Under the pieces are notes generated by a model, which saw only the letters and a list, made by a program, of their open reading frames with translations, was not told the DNA's origin and searched no databases. Below are positions 16,526 through 23,837 of a stretch of 64,000 nucleotides of DNA, piece after piece. Source of the stretch: JBGMEA01 sp041447245 (lineage in GTDB: Bacteria; Bacillota; Clostridia; Eubacteriales; Anaerofustaceae); the NCBI GenBank assembly GCA_041447245.1, contig JBGMEA010000008.1:1-64000 (forward strand), in the 5' to 3' direction. The first letter of the stretch is position 1; each line of letters opens with the position of its first letter. Position numbers and translations under genes: made by a program.

Positions 16526-18622
16526 TTAATGATGATTCAGAATTCTCATCGCATTCAGCGTCGCAATCAAAGCCGTTCCGACATCGGCAAATACGGCTTC
16601 TCCCATCGTGGCAATTCCAAGTGCACCGAGTCCCAAGATAAAAAATTTGACAGCGAGCACGAACACAATATTCTGTGTAATGATTTTTCTTGTGTATTGC
16701 GCAAGTCTTACGGCTTTTCCCACCTCGGAAAGTTTATCCGTCATAACCACCACATCGGCGGCTTCAATCGCAGCATCGCTGCCGAGCGCACCCATCGCAA
16801 TGCCGACATCCGCCATTGCCAGCACCGGGGCATCGTTGATTCCGTCTCCCGCATACAAAATCGTACCTTCAGACAAAATTTCCCGATACGCACGCACCTT
16901 TTCATCCGGCAACAGGTTGCCTTTTACTTCATCAATCCCAATCTGTTCCGCAATTCGCTTTGCGGCATCGATCCGATCACCTGTCAGCATAACCGTCTTC
17001 GTAATGCCCGCTTCCTGCAGCATTCGAATCGCATCGGCCGTGTCCGCTTTTAATTCGTCCGCCAGCACACAATAACCCGCCAGTCGGTCATCGACGCTGA
17101 GAAGCACCGCGGTTCTTCCGGCTGTTTCGGGAATGTCTTCCTCATTCAGAAAAGCAGAAGTCCCTGCTTTGATGTGCCTGCCTTTATAAGTCAAAGACAC
17201 ACCTTTTCCTGCAAATTCTTTGTAATCCGCGATCTCCTCATCCCGGATGTGACCGCGAAAATTTTTGCGGATCGCTTTTGCAATCGGATGGTTCGAGTAG
17301 TGCTCCGCTGCAGCAAACGTTTCTTCCAATCCAAAATCCATTTCCGAAACGGCATGCATTTCCTGCACCGTAAAACTGCCTTTGGTCAGGGTTCCGGTTT
17401 TGTCAAATACGGCAGTCTTCACTTTGGCAAGCGTTTCCAGATAATTGGCGCCTTTTATAAGAATCCCCTGCTTTGATGCTGCTCCGATTCCCGCAAAGTA
17501 TCCGAGCGGAATGCTCAGCACCAGCGCGCAGGGACAGGATATCACCAGAAAAATCAGACCTCTGTTAATCCATTCACCAAAAGTGCCGAACCCTAACAAG
17601 GGCGGCAGCACACCGAGCAATACCGCACCAATCACGACGGCAGGCGTGTAGTATGCCGCAAACTTCGTGATGAATTTTTCTGTCTTTGATTTGTTCTGCG
17701 ATGCTTCTTTGGTCAGATAAATAATTTTGGCAATCATACTGTCCTGATACCGTTTGATTGCTTTGACGGTAATCGGTCCGTCGGTTACAATATATCCGGC
17801 ATACACTTCATCATCTGCTTCAACAAAACGCAGAACCGGTTCTCCCGTCACGGATTTCGTATCCGCATAAGCCGTTCCCGATACCACCACTGCATCCACC
17901 GGAACCTGCTCTCCGGACTTCACAAGCAGCAGGTCTCCCACTTCCACTTTTTCACACGGAATTTGTTTGGTGCCATCTTGCATTACCAGATTGGCATAAG
18001 GTATTTTCAACTTCAACAGATCATTGATGGAACGCACGCTTTTGTCCTGCGCATAATCACTGAGTGTTTCTCCGACCCGATAAAACAGCATTACGGCAAC
18101 GCCTTCCGTAAAATCACCCAGAATCATGGCTCCGATTGTAGCCACCGACATCAGAAAGTTCTCATCGAATACTTTCCCTTTTGCAATATTCTTTGCAGAT
18201 TTGAGCAGCACTTCCCCGCCGATCATAAGATAAGCGATCAGATATGCTGTCAGGTGGAAATATGCAGCTGCAGGAATGATCTTTTCCATCAAAATCGCCG
18301 TCGCAAACAACACCGTGCCGCAAAGCGCAATCGCGTTTTTCTTCAGCCATCCGCCCGTTTTCTTGGGGACAGCGACGTCTTCGGAAAGAGCCGATGTCTC
18401 ACTTTTCGGATCCAGCACGCATACTTCCGGCTCGTAATAATGTACGATTTTTTCGATCATATCTCTCAAAACCATTTCATCCGCGCTGTCTTCAGCATCT
18501 ATTTGCATCTTGTTCGAAATTGTGTTATATTCGACACGCTTTACTTGCGGCATTTTTTCAATATCCTGCCTGATTTTTGCACTGCAGGTCGGGCAGTTTA
18601 ATCCATCCAAAATCAATTCCAT
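16526..18622 (-). CDS. cadA: Cadmium/zinc/lead-exporting P1B-type ATPase
   Basis: A 698-residue heavy-metal pump. One N-terminal HMA domain with the metal site CPTC (10-13) is followed by the membrane core. Conserved motifs are TGEP (actuator), SCPCALV (metal site in the membrane), DKTGT (phosphorylated Asp), HP in SNHPIAKA, and GDGINDAP. The CPC plus CPTC pattern with the CadC-like regulator next door points to Zn/Cd/Pb export rather than copper. It ends NHH, a possible extra metal ligand. It follows the regulator by 11 bases and would be induced with it. Confidence 0.93.
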   Translation of the reverse strand: MELILDGLNCPTCSAKIRQDIEKMPQVKRVEYNTISNKMQIDAEDSADEMVLRDMIEKIVHYYEPEVCVLDPKSETSALSEDVAVPKKTGGWLKKNAIALCGTVLFATAILMEKIIPAAAYFHLTAYLIAYLMIGGEVLLKSAKNIAKGKVFDENFLMSVATIGAMILGDFTEGVAVMLFYRVGETLSDYAQDKSVRSINDLLKLKIPYANLVMQDGTKQIPCEKVEVGDLLLVKSGEQVPVDAVVVSGTAYADTKSVTGEPVLRFVEADDEVYAGYIVTDGPITVKAIKRYQDSMIAKIIYLTKEASQNKSKTEKFITKFAAYYTPAVVIGAVLLGVLPPLLGFGTFGEWINRGLIFLVISCPCALVLSIPLGYFAGIGAASKQGILIKGANYLETLAKVKTAVFDKTGTLTKGSFTVQEMHAVSEMDFGLEETFAAAEHYSNHPIAKAIRKNFRGHIRDEEIADYKEFAGKGVSLTYKGRHIKAGTSAFLNEEDIPETAGRTAVLLSVDDRLAGYCVLADELKADTADAIRMLQEAGITKTVMLTGDRIDAAKRIAEQIGIDEVKGNLLPDEKVRAYREILSEGTILYAGDGINDAPVLAMADVGIAMGALGSDAAIEAADVVVMTDKLSEVGKAVRLAQYTRKIITQNIVFVLAVKFFILGLGALGIATMGEAVFADVGTALIATLNAMRILNHH

Positions 18623-18633
18623 TTCCGGTCTCC

Positions 18634-18927
18634 TTACTTGTGTCGAATATGTTCCATTCCGATCGTGAAGATGTCCTTCACATGTTCGTCGTCGAGTGAA
18701 TAGATCACATTCTTACCGTCTCTGCGGGATTTGACAATATCATTTTGCCTTAATATACTCAACTGATGCGAAACCGCAGACTGTGACGCACCTACCCTTT
18801 CTGCCAGATGATTGACGCAAAGCTCCGTCTCGCACAGCGCCTGAATGATTTTGATTCTTCCGGTATCTCCCAATATTGAAAAAAACATAGCTTCTTTCTG
18901 AAGCATATATTCTTCGTCATGCGTCAT
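18634..18927 (-). CDS. cadC: ArsR/SmtB family metal-responsive repressor (CadC-like)
   Basis: A 97-residue winged-helix repressor. ELCVNHLAERV and ASQSAVSHQLSIL form the helix-turn-helix; the C-terminal helix DEHVKDIFTIGMEHIRHK carries the Asp/His/His arrangement of the alpha-5 zinc site. The upstream cysteine pair of classic CadC is not obvious, so it may sense zinc more like SmtB/CzrA. The ATG at 18927 has AGGAGG six bases upstream; the ATG two codons earlier abuts that site. Metal binding should release the operator at 18962-18981 and allow cadA expression. Confidence 0.88.
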   Translation of the reverse strand: MTHDEEYMLQKEAMFFSILGDTGRIKIIQALCETELCVNHLAERVGASQSAVSHQLSILRQNDIVKSRRDGKNVIYSLDDEHVKDIFTIGMEHIRHK

Positions 18928-18961
18928 TTCCATCCTCCTCTTTTAATATGAACATATTATC

Positions 18962-18981
18962 ATATGAATACTTTTTCATAT
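18962..18981 (-). promoter_or_regulatory. CadC-type operator
   Basis: ATATGAA (18962-18968) and TTCATAT (18975-18981) form an inverted repeat overlapping the predicted transcription start of the cad operon. Another ATATGAA copy lies a few bases downstream (near 18946-18952). Such AT-rich ATATGAA repeats are typical of ArsR/SmtB operators. Confidence 0.65.
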
Positions 18982-19009
18982 ATCATACCATAATTATGCC
19001 TCTTGTCAA
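18982..19009 (-). promoter_or_regulatory. Promoter of the cad operon
   Basis: TTGACA (19004-19009), a 16-base spacer and TATGAT (18982-18987) with an extended TGG element. The start near 18975 falls inside the operator repeat. Confidence 0.75.
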
Positions 19010-19096
19010 GCAATCCTGTGAATATTTTGTATGGCAACGAAAAAAATGGCACTAAGAAAACGTTTAACTCGATACGAAAAAACAACCTGAAAACGC

Positions 19097-19125
19097 TTGA
19101 CAGACGAAATTCCATATGATATAGT
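19097..19125 (+). promoter_or_regulatory. Strong plus-strand promoter without a downstream gene
   Basis: TTGACA (19097-19102), exactly 17 bases, then TATAGT (19120-19125) preceded by TGA as an extended -10. No plus-strand protein gene follows before the terminator at 19366-19403, so it most simply drives a short non-coding transcript. Confidence 0.7.
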
Positions 19126-19131
19126 CAGCAA

Positions 19132-19403
19132 GACAAGACATTCAATTTTGAATAAACATTCCCTGACATAACTCGGAACCGTCCACGATTTCGGCGTTTC
19201 CCTTTTTTAGACCGTCTTACTTCCTTTTTCGATGATTTCTCATTCATTGTTTCTTTCGGCTGTTATATTTCATTAACAGAATACATATCGGGTATCTTCC
19301 TGGGTTACACTTATGCCCGATGCTTGATCATTATGTGCAGAATCACAGATATATCTCTGCATAACAAAAAACGCAGCAAGTTGGCAGCTGCGTTTTTTGT
19401 TTG
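19132..19403 (+). ncRNA. Candidate structured non-coding RNA
   Basis: A transcript from about 19132 to 19403 is bounded by a near-consensus promoter and an intrinsic terminator. It contains a row of hairpins: CTGTTA/TAACAG (about 19259-19278), TCGGGTA/TGCCCGA (about 19288-19321, one G-U pair), and TTATGTGCAGA/TCTGCATAA (about 19331-19364, two-base bulge), then the terminator. No ORF with a ribosome site is visible. It does not match tmRNA, SRP RNA, RNase P RNA or a T-box as I know them. It could also be the leader of a lost gene. The class is unknown. Confidence 0.45.
19366..19403. terminator. Bidirectional terminator
   Basis: AAAAAACGCAGC and GCTGCGTTTTTT flank a nine-base loop, followed by TTTTTTGTTTG on the plus strand. 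It ends the candidate ncRNA from the left and the flavodoxin gene (stop at 19420) from the right. Confidence 0.85.
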
Positions 19404-19419
19404 TTTTTAATGGATAGCT

Positions 19420-19914
19420 TCAGGCAAACAACTCTTTTGCTTTGTCTGCGATTCGTTTTCCGAATATCACAAACAGTTCTTTTTTCTCGTCCAGCGTATC
19501 CGACACCGCAACGGGACCCAAATGAATAATCGGCTGTCCGCATCCGACTCCGGAAGAATAACCCAACATACCCTTAACCAAAAGATGATTCATAATTCCG
19601 AGCAGCGCGATATCGCCCCCACCATACACATAATTTTCGGTAGCGAATGCCGCCCCGATTTTTCCCGCGAGCTTGCAGCCTTTGTAGGTGTCAAAAAACT
19701 GCTTCATCTGCCAACACATATTGGCAGCATATGTCGGAGTTCCGAAAATCACCGCGCCGCTTCCGTTAATAAAATCATTGTCGATCTCTTCCGCAGAAGC
19801 AATGTTCATGAGCTTTACTTCCGTATCCGACACGGAAAGAAGCCCCTCTTTAATAAACTCTGCCGCTTTCTGGGTATTTCCCGAAGCGCTGAAATATAAA
19901 ACAGAAATTTTCAC
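19420..19914 (-). CDS. Flavodoxin family protein
   Basis: A 164-residue FMN-binding electron carrier or NAD(P)H quinone reductase-like protein. The phosphate-binding loop SASGNTQKAA follows the first strand; GTPTYAANMCWQMKQFFDT and ENYVYGGGDIALLGI are the other FMN-contact regions, as in the WrbA/flavodoxin-like NADPH-dependent FMN reductase group. The GTG at 19914 is preferred: GGAG lies seven bases upstream, while the ATG at 19920 is only one base from it. Stands alone; redox partner unknown. Confidence 0.85.
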   Translation of the reverse strand: MKISVLYFSASGNTQKAAEFIKEGLLSVSDTEVKLMNIASAEEIDNDFINGSGAVIFGTPTYAANMCWQMKQFFDTYKGCKLAGKIGAAFATENYVYGGGDIALLGIMNHLLVKGMLGYSSGVGCGQPIIHLGPVAVSDTLDEKKELFVIFGKRIADKAKELFA

Positions 19915-20006
19915 TCCCATTCTCCTTTTTTTTTATTTCATCCATTCTTTATTAAAATCATATCATCACCTGTCTTTTTCGTCAATTTTTTTCCCCCACA
20001 AATACA

Positions 20007-20045
20007 AAAATGCCTGTCCCGAAAAAGGGCAGGCATTCTTTTTTT
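20007..20045. terminator. Terminator of the Hsp20 gene
   Basis: AATGCCTGTCCC and GGGCAGGCATT pair with one bulged base around GAAAAA. T-runs follow in both directions. It directly follows the hsp20 stop codon. Confidence 0.75.
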
Positions 20046-20470
20046 CATTTGACTTGAATTGACTTTGGTACAATCGGTTTTTCGGCCAACTTCGGCATTT
20101 GCAATTCCAGCACGCCGTCGTTGTATTTTGCTTCAATCTGATCCGCATTCACATCGGAAATATCAAAACTTCGTTCGTAAGAACCATAGCGTCGTTCTTT
20201 ACGGATATAGTTTTCTTTCTTTTCTTCTTTTTCTTCCCGATGTTCTGCATGCACAGTCAGGTAATTGTCTTTGATATCAATGTGGATTTCTTCTTTGTTA
20301 AATCCCGGCAATTCAGCCTGAACCAAATATCGGTCGCCTTTATCGATGATGTCGGTCTTCATTTGAGACAATCCTCTCATATCAAGATCCCCGAAAAAGT
20401 TTTTGTCCAGGTTATCCATGTAGTTGAAAATACTGTTGGTTCGTTTGTCAAAAGGTGTCAGATCAAACAT
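20045..20470 (-). CDS. Small heat-shock protein Hsp20/IbpA family
   Basis: A 141-residue ATP-independent chaperone that holds unfolding proteins. The alpha-crystallin domain covers about 38-128, with AELPGFNKEEI, the lysine/glutamate-rich loop, and the conserved YNDGVLELQMPK. The C-terminal tail has PKSIQVK, an I-x-V-type motif used in oligomer assembly. Strong AGGAGG upstream. No CIRCE element (TTAGCACTC inverted repeat) is present in the 160 bases upstream, so HrcA control is unlikely. Confidence 0.92.
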   Translation of the reverse strand: MFDLTPFDKRTNSIFNYMDNLDKNFFGDLDMRGLSQMKTDIIDKGDRYLVQAELPGFNKEEIHIDIKDNYLTVHAEHREEKEEKKENYIRKERRYGSYERSFDISDVNADQIEAKYNDGVLELQMPKLAEKPIVPKSIQVK

Positions 20471-20632
20471 AATAAACCTCCTTATTTGATTATTATGGTT
20501 GCAGATGGATTGATTTGATGATGTTATGGTTTCAACTCAACCGCCTTCTTCCTTCTCCCTGATGCAAACTGATTGTAGGACAAAAATCATAAGAAATAAT
20601 GAAAAAACGATTAAAATTATCGAATAATTTCA

Positions 20633-21178
20633 TTAAAATTTGATAAGTTTGGATTTGCTGAGCGGAAGAAAAATCAAAAGTGTCACAATGCTGTTGATCC
20701 CGGCTTTCAATAAATTAAACGGAATAATCACGGGAAGAATCAATTCTGCCACAGCAGAAACCGGCATGCCCAAAAACAGCGGTGTCACGATCAGATTGGC
20801 AGGAATCATAATTGCCGTCATCGCCAATGTCCCGCACACAAGCCCGATAATTAGGGATCCTGCTGTTTTTTTGTTGCGGTAAATCATCGAAGCGGTCAGG
20901 ACAAATGCGCTTGTTGCAATAAAATGCATCAAAATTCCGTAAATTCCGCTTCCTGCACTTACCGTAATCCCTTGGATCAATGCCGATACAAACGTAATCG
21001 CCATCCCTGCGGCAGGACCCAACAGAAATCCTCCGATCAAAATCGGAATATCCATTGCATCGTACTCCAGATACGACACCAGCAGCGGGAACCGCAAAAA
21101 CGGAATATACAGCAGAACGATGGAAATAGCGGTCAATACTGCAAGCAAGACCAGTTTTTGTGTTTTGTTTTGTTTCAT
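20633..21178 (-). CDS. ribU: Riboflavin ECF transporter S component
   Basis: A 181-residue membrane protein with about six hydrophobic segments. The substrate-binding S component RibU is recognised from YDAMDIPILIGGFLLGPAAG and the C-terminal NLLKAGINSIVT. It captures riboflavin and needs the general EcfAA'T module, which is not in this window. The gene sits directly behind an FMN riboswitch with a terminator, which confirms its vitamin B2 role: high FMN stops transcription before the gene. GAGGTG provides the ribosome site. Confidence 0.92.
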   Translation of the reverse strand: MKQNKTQKLVLLAVLTAISIVLLYIPFLRFPLLVSYLEYDAMDIPILIGGFLLGPAAGMAITFVSALIQGITVSAGSGIYGILMHFIATSAFVLTASMIYRNKKTAGSLIIGLVCGTLAMTAIMIPANLIVTPLFLGMPVSAVAELILPVIIPFNLLKAGINSIVTLLIFLPLSKSKLIKF

Positions 21179-21193
21179 GTTTTCACCTCAAAT

Positions 21194-21222
21194 AAAAAAA
21201 TGTTGCCTCTTCAAGGACAACA
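21194..21222 (-). terminator. Riboswitch-controlled terminator before ribU
   Basis: On the minus strand TGTTG and CAACA pair around an inner TCC/AGG helix, followed by seven T. It sits between the FMN aptamer and the ribU ribosome site and is the expression platform. Confidence 0.8.
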
Positions 21223-21263
21223 AACATTTACGAAAACATACTATACAATTCAAATTGAAGTAC

Positions 21264-21369
21264 ATCCTCTTTCATCCGGACTATAACCGTCGGTACCGGA
21301 ATTACACCGGTTCTGCTTTCGCTGGCGGACTGTCACCGCCGATAGGGAATTTCACCCTGCCCTGAAGAT
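21264..21369 (-). promoter_or_regulatory. FMN riboswitch (RFN element)
   Basis: The minus strand carries the conserved RFN core: GGGCAGGGTGAAATTCCC, then GGCGGTGACAGTCCGCC, CCGGTGTAATTCCGG and GACGGTTATAGTCCGGATGAAAGAGGA in shortened reading. ATCTTC (21369-21364) and GAGGAT close the P1 stem. FMN binding should favour the terminator at 21194-21222 and lower riboflavin uptake. Confidence 0.95.
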
Positions 21370-21376
21370 TATCCTC

Positions 21377-21404
21377 ATTATAACACAAAAAAAAATCAGG
21401 TCAA
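21377..21404 (-). promoter_or_regulatory. Promoter of the riboswitch-ribU unit
   Basis: TTGACC (21399-21404), a 16-base spacer and TATAAT (21377-21382) place the start just before the RFN element. Confidence 0.75.
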
Positions 21405-21513
21405 GATTTTTTGAATATTAATTTCCCCAGGAATATCTCATTCGATTTTATCACACATCAGCGATCCTGTTTGCGTTCTGCGATAATAGAGGGGATGATC
21501 ATGATCCATCAAT

Positions 21514-21545
21514 CAAAAAAAGAACCGAAAACAGGTTCTTTTTTT
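21514..21545. terminator. Bidirectional terminator after the first PII gene
   Basis: AAAAAAAGAACC (21514-21525) and GGTTCTTTTTTT (21534-21545) surround the loop GAAAACA. It follows the stop codon of the PII gene at 21566 by about 20 bases. Confidence 0.85.
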
Positions 21546-21565
21546 GATGCAGCTGAGCGATCTTT

Positions 21566-21907
21566 TTACTTGATCGCATCCATTCCGCGCTCTCCGGTTC
21601 GGATGCGAATGGCATCCTCGATTGCGGAAACAAAGATTTTTCCGTCTCCCACTTCTCCCGTAGCGGTTTTATTGCGGATCATCGCAATAATTTCTTCAAC
21701 CGCTTCATCCGCCACAACCATTTCCAGCTTCATTTTCGGCAGAAAATTCAAATCCACTTCGACTCCGCGGACAAACTCTTTCCAGCCTTTTTGTTTCCCG
21801 AAACCGGAAATCTGACTGATACTCAGACCGTTGATCGGCAACGTTTGCAAAACGTCTTTTAAATCCTCAAACTTTTCCGGCCTGATGATGGCTTCAATTT
21901 TTTTCAT
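21566..21907 (-). CDS. glnK: PII nitrogen regulatory protein (GlnK-like), copy 1
   Basis: A 113-residue PII signal protein that senses ATP/ADP and 2-oxoglutarate and gates its partner Amt. Family motifs are MKKIEAIIRPEKFEDLKD, TGEVGDGKIFV and the C-terminal IRIRTGERG. The T-loop reads GKQKGWKEFVRGVEVDLNF: the position of Tyr51, modified by uridylylation in E. coli GlnB/GlnK, is Val, and position 46 is also Val. Control by GlnD-type uridylylation at Tyr51 is therefore excluded. It follows amt by 73 bases. Confidence 0.92.
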   Translation of the reverse strand: MKKIEAIIRPEKFEDLKDVLQTLPINGLSISQISGFGKQKGWKEFVRGVEVDLNFLPKMKLEMVVADEAVEEIIAMIRNKTATGEVGDGKIFVSAIEDAIRIRTGERGMDAIK

Positions 21908-21980
21908 CGAAAACCCCTTCTGATCATATGTCTCACTTATTCTATCAAATCAAGTCAGAGCATTGCAACAGAAATCGTTG

Positions 21981-23234
21981 TCAGTTGTCCATACCGTTGT
22001 AAGCGGGATATGCAGATTCTCCGTGCTCGGAAATATCCAGCCCCATGCTTTCTTCCCGCACGGAAACCCGAATTTTTTTAGTTGCCAATTTTGCGATCCA
22101 AAGAGCAAATAATGTTCCGGCCACAGACAGCACCACAGTTACGCCGACTCCCAAAATCTGTCGGATCATCAGTTGCATGCCCCCGCCCAGCAGAAGACCG
22201 TTCCATTGCAGGGCTCCGTTCAGAGACATTTTTGCAAACAGGCCTGTTGCCAAAACACCCCAAGTGCTTCCGATACAGTGACATCCGAACGTATCCAGTG
22301 CATCATCATACCCGAATTTCGGTTTCACATGAGTAATAAAATAGAAACACAGCGGACTCGCAACCAACCCGATCAGCACCGATGCCCAAACCGGAACAAA
22401 CCCCGCAGCAGGTGTCACGGCAGCCAACCCGACTACAAATCCGGTAGATGTCCCGACCAACGTGGGTTTTCCGTTTTTCACTGTTTCCACAAACATCCAG
22501 GAAAGCAGCGCAGATGCCGCAGACATATTTGTGTTCATGAAAGCACGCACTGCAATTTCATTGGCAGCGCCGGCGCTGCCGGCATTAAAACCAAACCACC
22601 CGAACCAAAGCAAAGCCGCACCCAGCAAAACAAAAGGCACGTTATGCGGATGATAGCTTGCTTTCTCGATGTTTGTGCGTTTGCCGAGAATCAAAGCAAG
22701 AATCAAGGCACTCACACCCGAACTGATGTGCACGACAAATCCTCCGGCAAAATCGACAAGCCCGAGTTGTTGCAGAATTCCTCCGCCCCAAACCATATGG
22801 GCAAGCGGATAATACACACATAATGACCAAACGGCGACAAACACAAACAACGAAGAAAATTTCATTCGTTCCACGATACTCCCGGTAATCAATGCCGGGG
22901 TAATAATCGCAAACATCATTTGATAGATTGCAAAACACAAATTGGGAATCGTCGCTGCATAAGGACCGGGCAGTGCATCCACCTGATTCAAAGCAAACCA
23001 TTTGAAATTACCGATCACGCCCCCGATATCTCCGCTGAAAGAAAGCGTAAAACCAACCAACATCCACATAACGGATGCCAGTCCCATCACAAAAATCGAT
23101 GACATAATCGTGTTGATGACGTTCTTGCGCTTGACAAGACCGCCGTAAAAAAACGCCAGACCCGGGGTCATCAGCAATACCAGGGCAGACGAAATAAGCA
23201 TCCAGGCGATATCGCCCGAATTCAATGCAGCCAA
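21981..23234 (-). CDS. amt: Ammonium transporter, copy 1
   Basis: A 417-residue Amt/Mep/Rh channel with the expected 11 membrane helices. The twin pore histidines are visible in VVHISSGVSA and in GCHCIGSTWG; in the second motif the usual His-Gly is His-Cys. The start is a TTG with AGGAGG seven bases upstream (MAALNSGDIAW); the longer frame to 23255 would overlap that site. Paired with its own PII gene. It is close in sequence to the copy at 23838, so the pair arose by duplication. Confidence 0.93.
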   Translation of the reverse strand: MAALNSGDIAWMLISSALVLLMTPGLAFFYGGLVKRKNVINTIMSSIFVMGLASVMWMLVGFTLSFSGDIGGVIGNFKWFALNQVDALPGPYAATIPNLCFAIYQMMFAIITPALITGSIVERMKFSSLFVFVAVWSLCVYYPLAHMVWGGGILQQLGLVDFAGGFVVHISSGVSALILALILGKRTNIEKASYHPHNVPFVLLGAALLWFGWFGFNAGSAGAANEIAVRAFMNTNMSAASALLSWMFVETVKNGKPTLVGTSTGFVVGLAAVTPAAGFVPVWASVLIGLVASPLCFYFITHVKPKFGYDDALDTFGCHCIGSTWGVLATGLFAKMSLNGALQWNGLLLGGGMQLMIRQILGVGVTVVLSVAGTLFALWIAKLATKKIRVSVREESMGLDISEHGESAYPAYNGMDN

Positions 23235-23359
23235 ATTGTTACCTCCTGATTTCAATCAATATATCAACAGTATCCCCTTCATAAATAAACACCGCAGACT
23301 GTAATAAAATAACAGCCCACGGCGTCATTGCCTTTTTTTGATATGGGTATACCGCTGAA

Positions 23360-23388
23360 ATCCTATCATAAAGAAACAAAAAGGTCAA
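23360..23388 (-). promoter_or_regulatory. Promoter of the amt1-PII1 pair
   Basis: TTGACC (23383-23388), 17 bases and TAGGAT (23360-23365) predict a start near 23353, leaving a leader of about 120 bases. The leader contains the inverted repeat CTGTTA-type element at 23299-23315, which resembles a TnrA/GlnR box (TGTNA...TNACA) but has a 5-base instead of a 7-base spacer. Confidence 0.6.
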
Positions 23389-23409
23389 TCATAATATTAA
23401 TTCAAAACA

Positions 23410-23438
23410 AAAAAAGAATTCGGGACATGCCCGAATTC
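23410..23438 (-). terminator. Terminator of the second PII gene
   Basis: GAATTCGGG (23416-23424) and CCCGAATTC (23430-23438) form a nine-pair stem, followed on the minus strand by a T-run (23415-23410). It separates the two amt-PII transcription units. Confidence 0.88.
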
Positions 23439-23456
23439 CTTTACATAACAATCATA

Positions 23457-23798
23457 TTATTTCAATGCATCCAGCCCGGATTCTCCGGTTCTGATTCGCA
23501 CTGCGTTTTCGATATCCGAGATAAAGATCTTTCCGTCACCGACCTCACCTGTTCTTGCTTTTTCGCAAATCAAAGCAATCAGAGGCTCCGTTTGGTCGTC
23601 CGGTATCACAATCTCCAATTTCAGTTTCGGCAGAAAATTATAATCCACTTCCACACCGCGGACATATTCTTTCCATCCCTTTTGGCTTCCGCATCCGACA
23701 ATCTGGCTGATGCTCAGTCCATTCAGATCAAACGTTTTAAGCAGGTCTTTGATGTCTTCCAATTTCTCGGGTCTGATGTAAGCTTCTATTTTCTTCAT
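23457..23798 (-). CDS. glnK: PII nitrogen regulatory protein (GlnK-like), copy 2
   Basis: A 113-residue PII protein, clearly paralogous to the copy at 21566 (same length, same TGEVGDGKIF and IRIRTGESG motifs). Its T-loop SQKGWKEYVRGVEVDYNF again has Val where Tyr51 would be; tyrosines occur at positions 45 and 53 instead. ATG 23798 has AAGGTGAT upstream. It follows amt2 by 39 bases and probably gates that transporter by direct binding under control of ATP/ADP and 2-oxoglutarate. Confidence 0.92.
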   Translation of the reverse strand: MKKIEAYIRPEKLEDIKDLLKTFDLNGLSISQIVGCGSQKGWKEYVRGVEVDYNFLPKLKLEIVIPDDQTEPLIALICEKARTGEVGDGKIFISDIENAVRIRTGESGLDALK

Positions 23799-23837
23799 AC
23801 ACAAATCACCTTTCCGAATATAGTTACGAACCTGAAT

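Noticed and set aside
20471..20632. Possible CIRCE element before hsp20
   Set aside because: The TTAGCACTC-N9-GAGTGCTAA repeat is absent.
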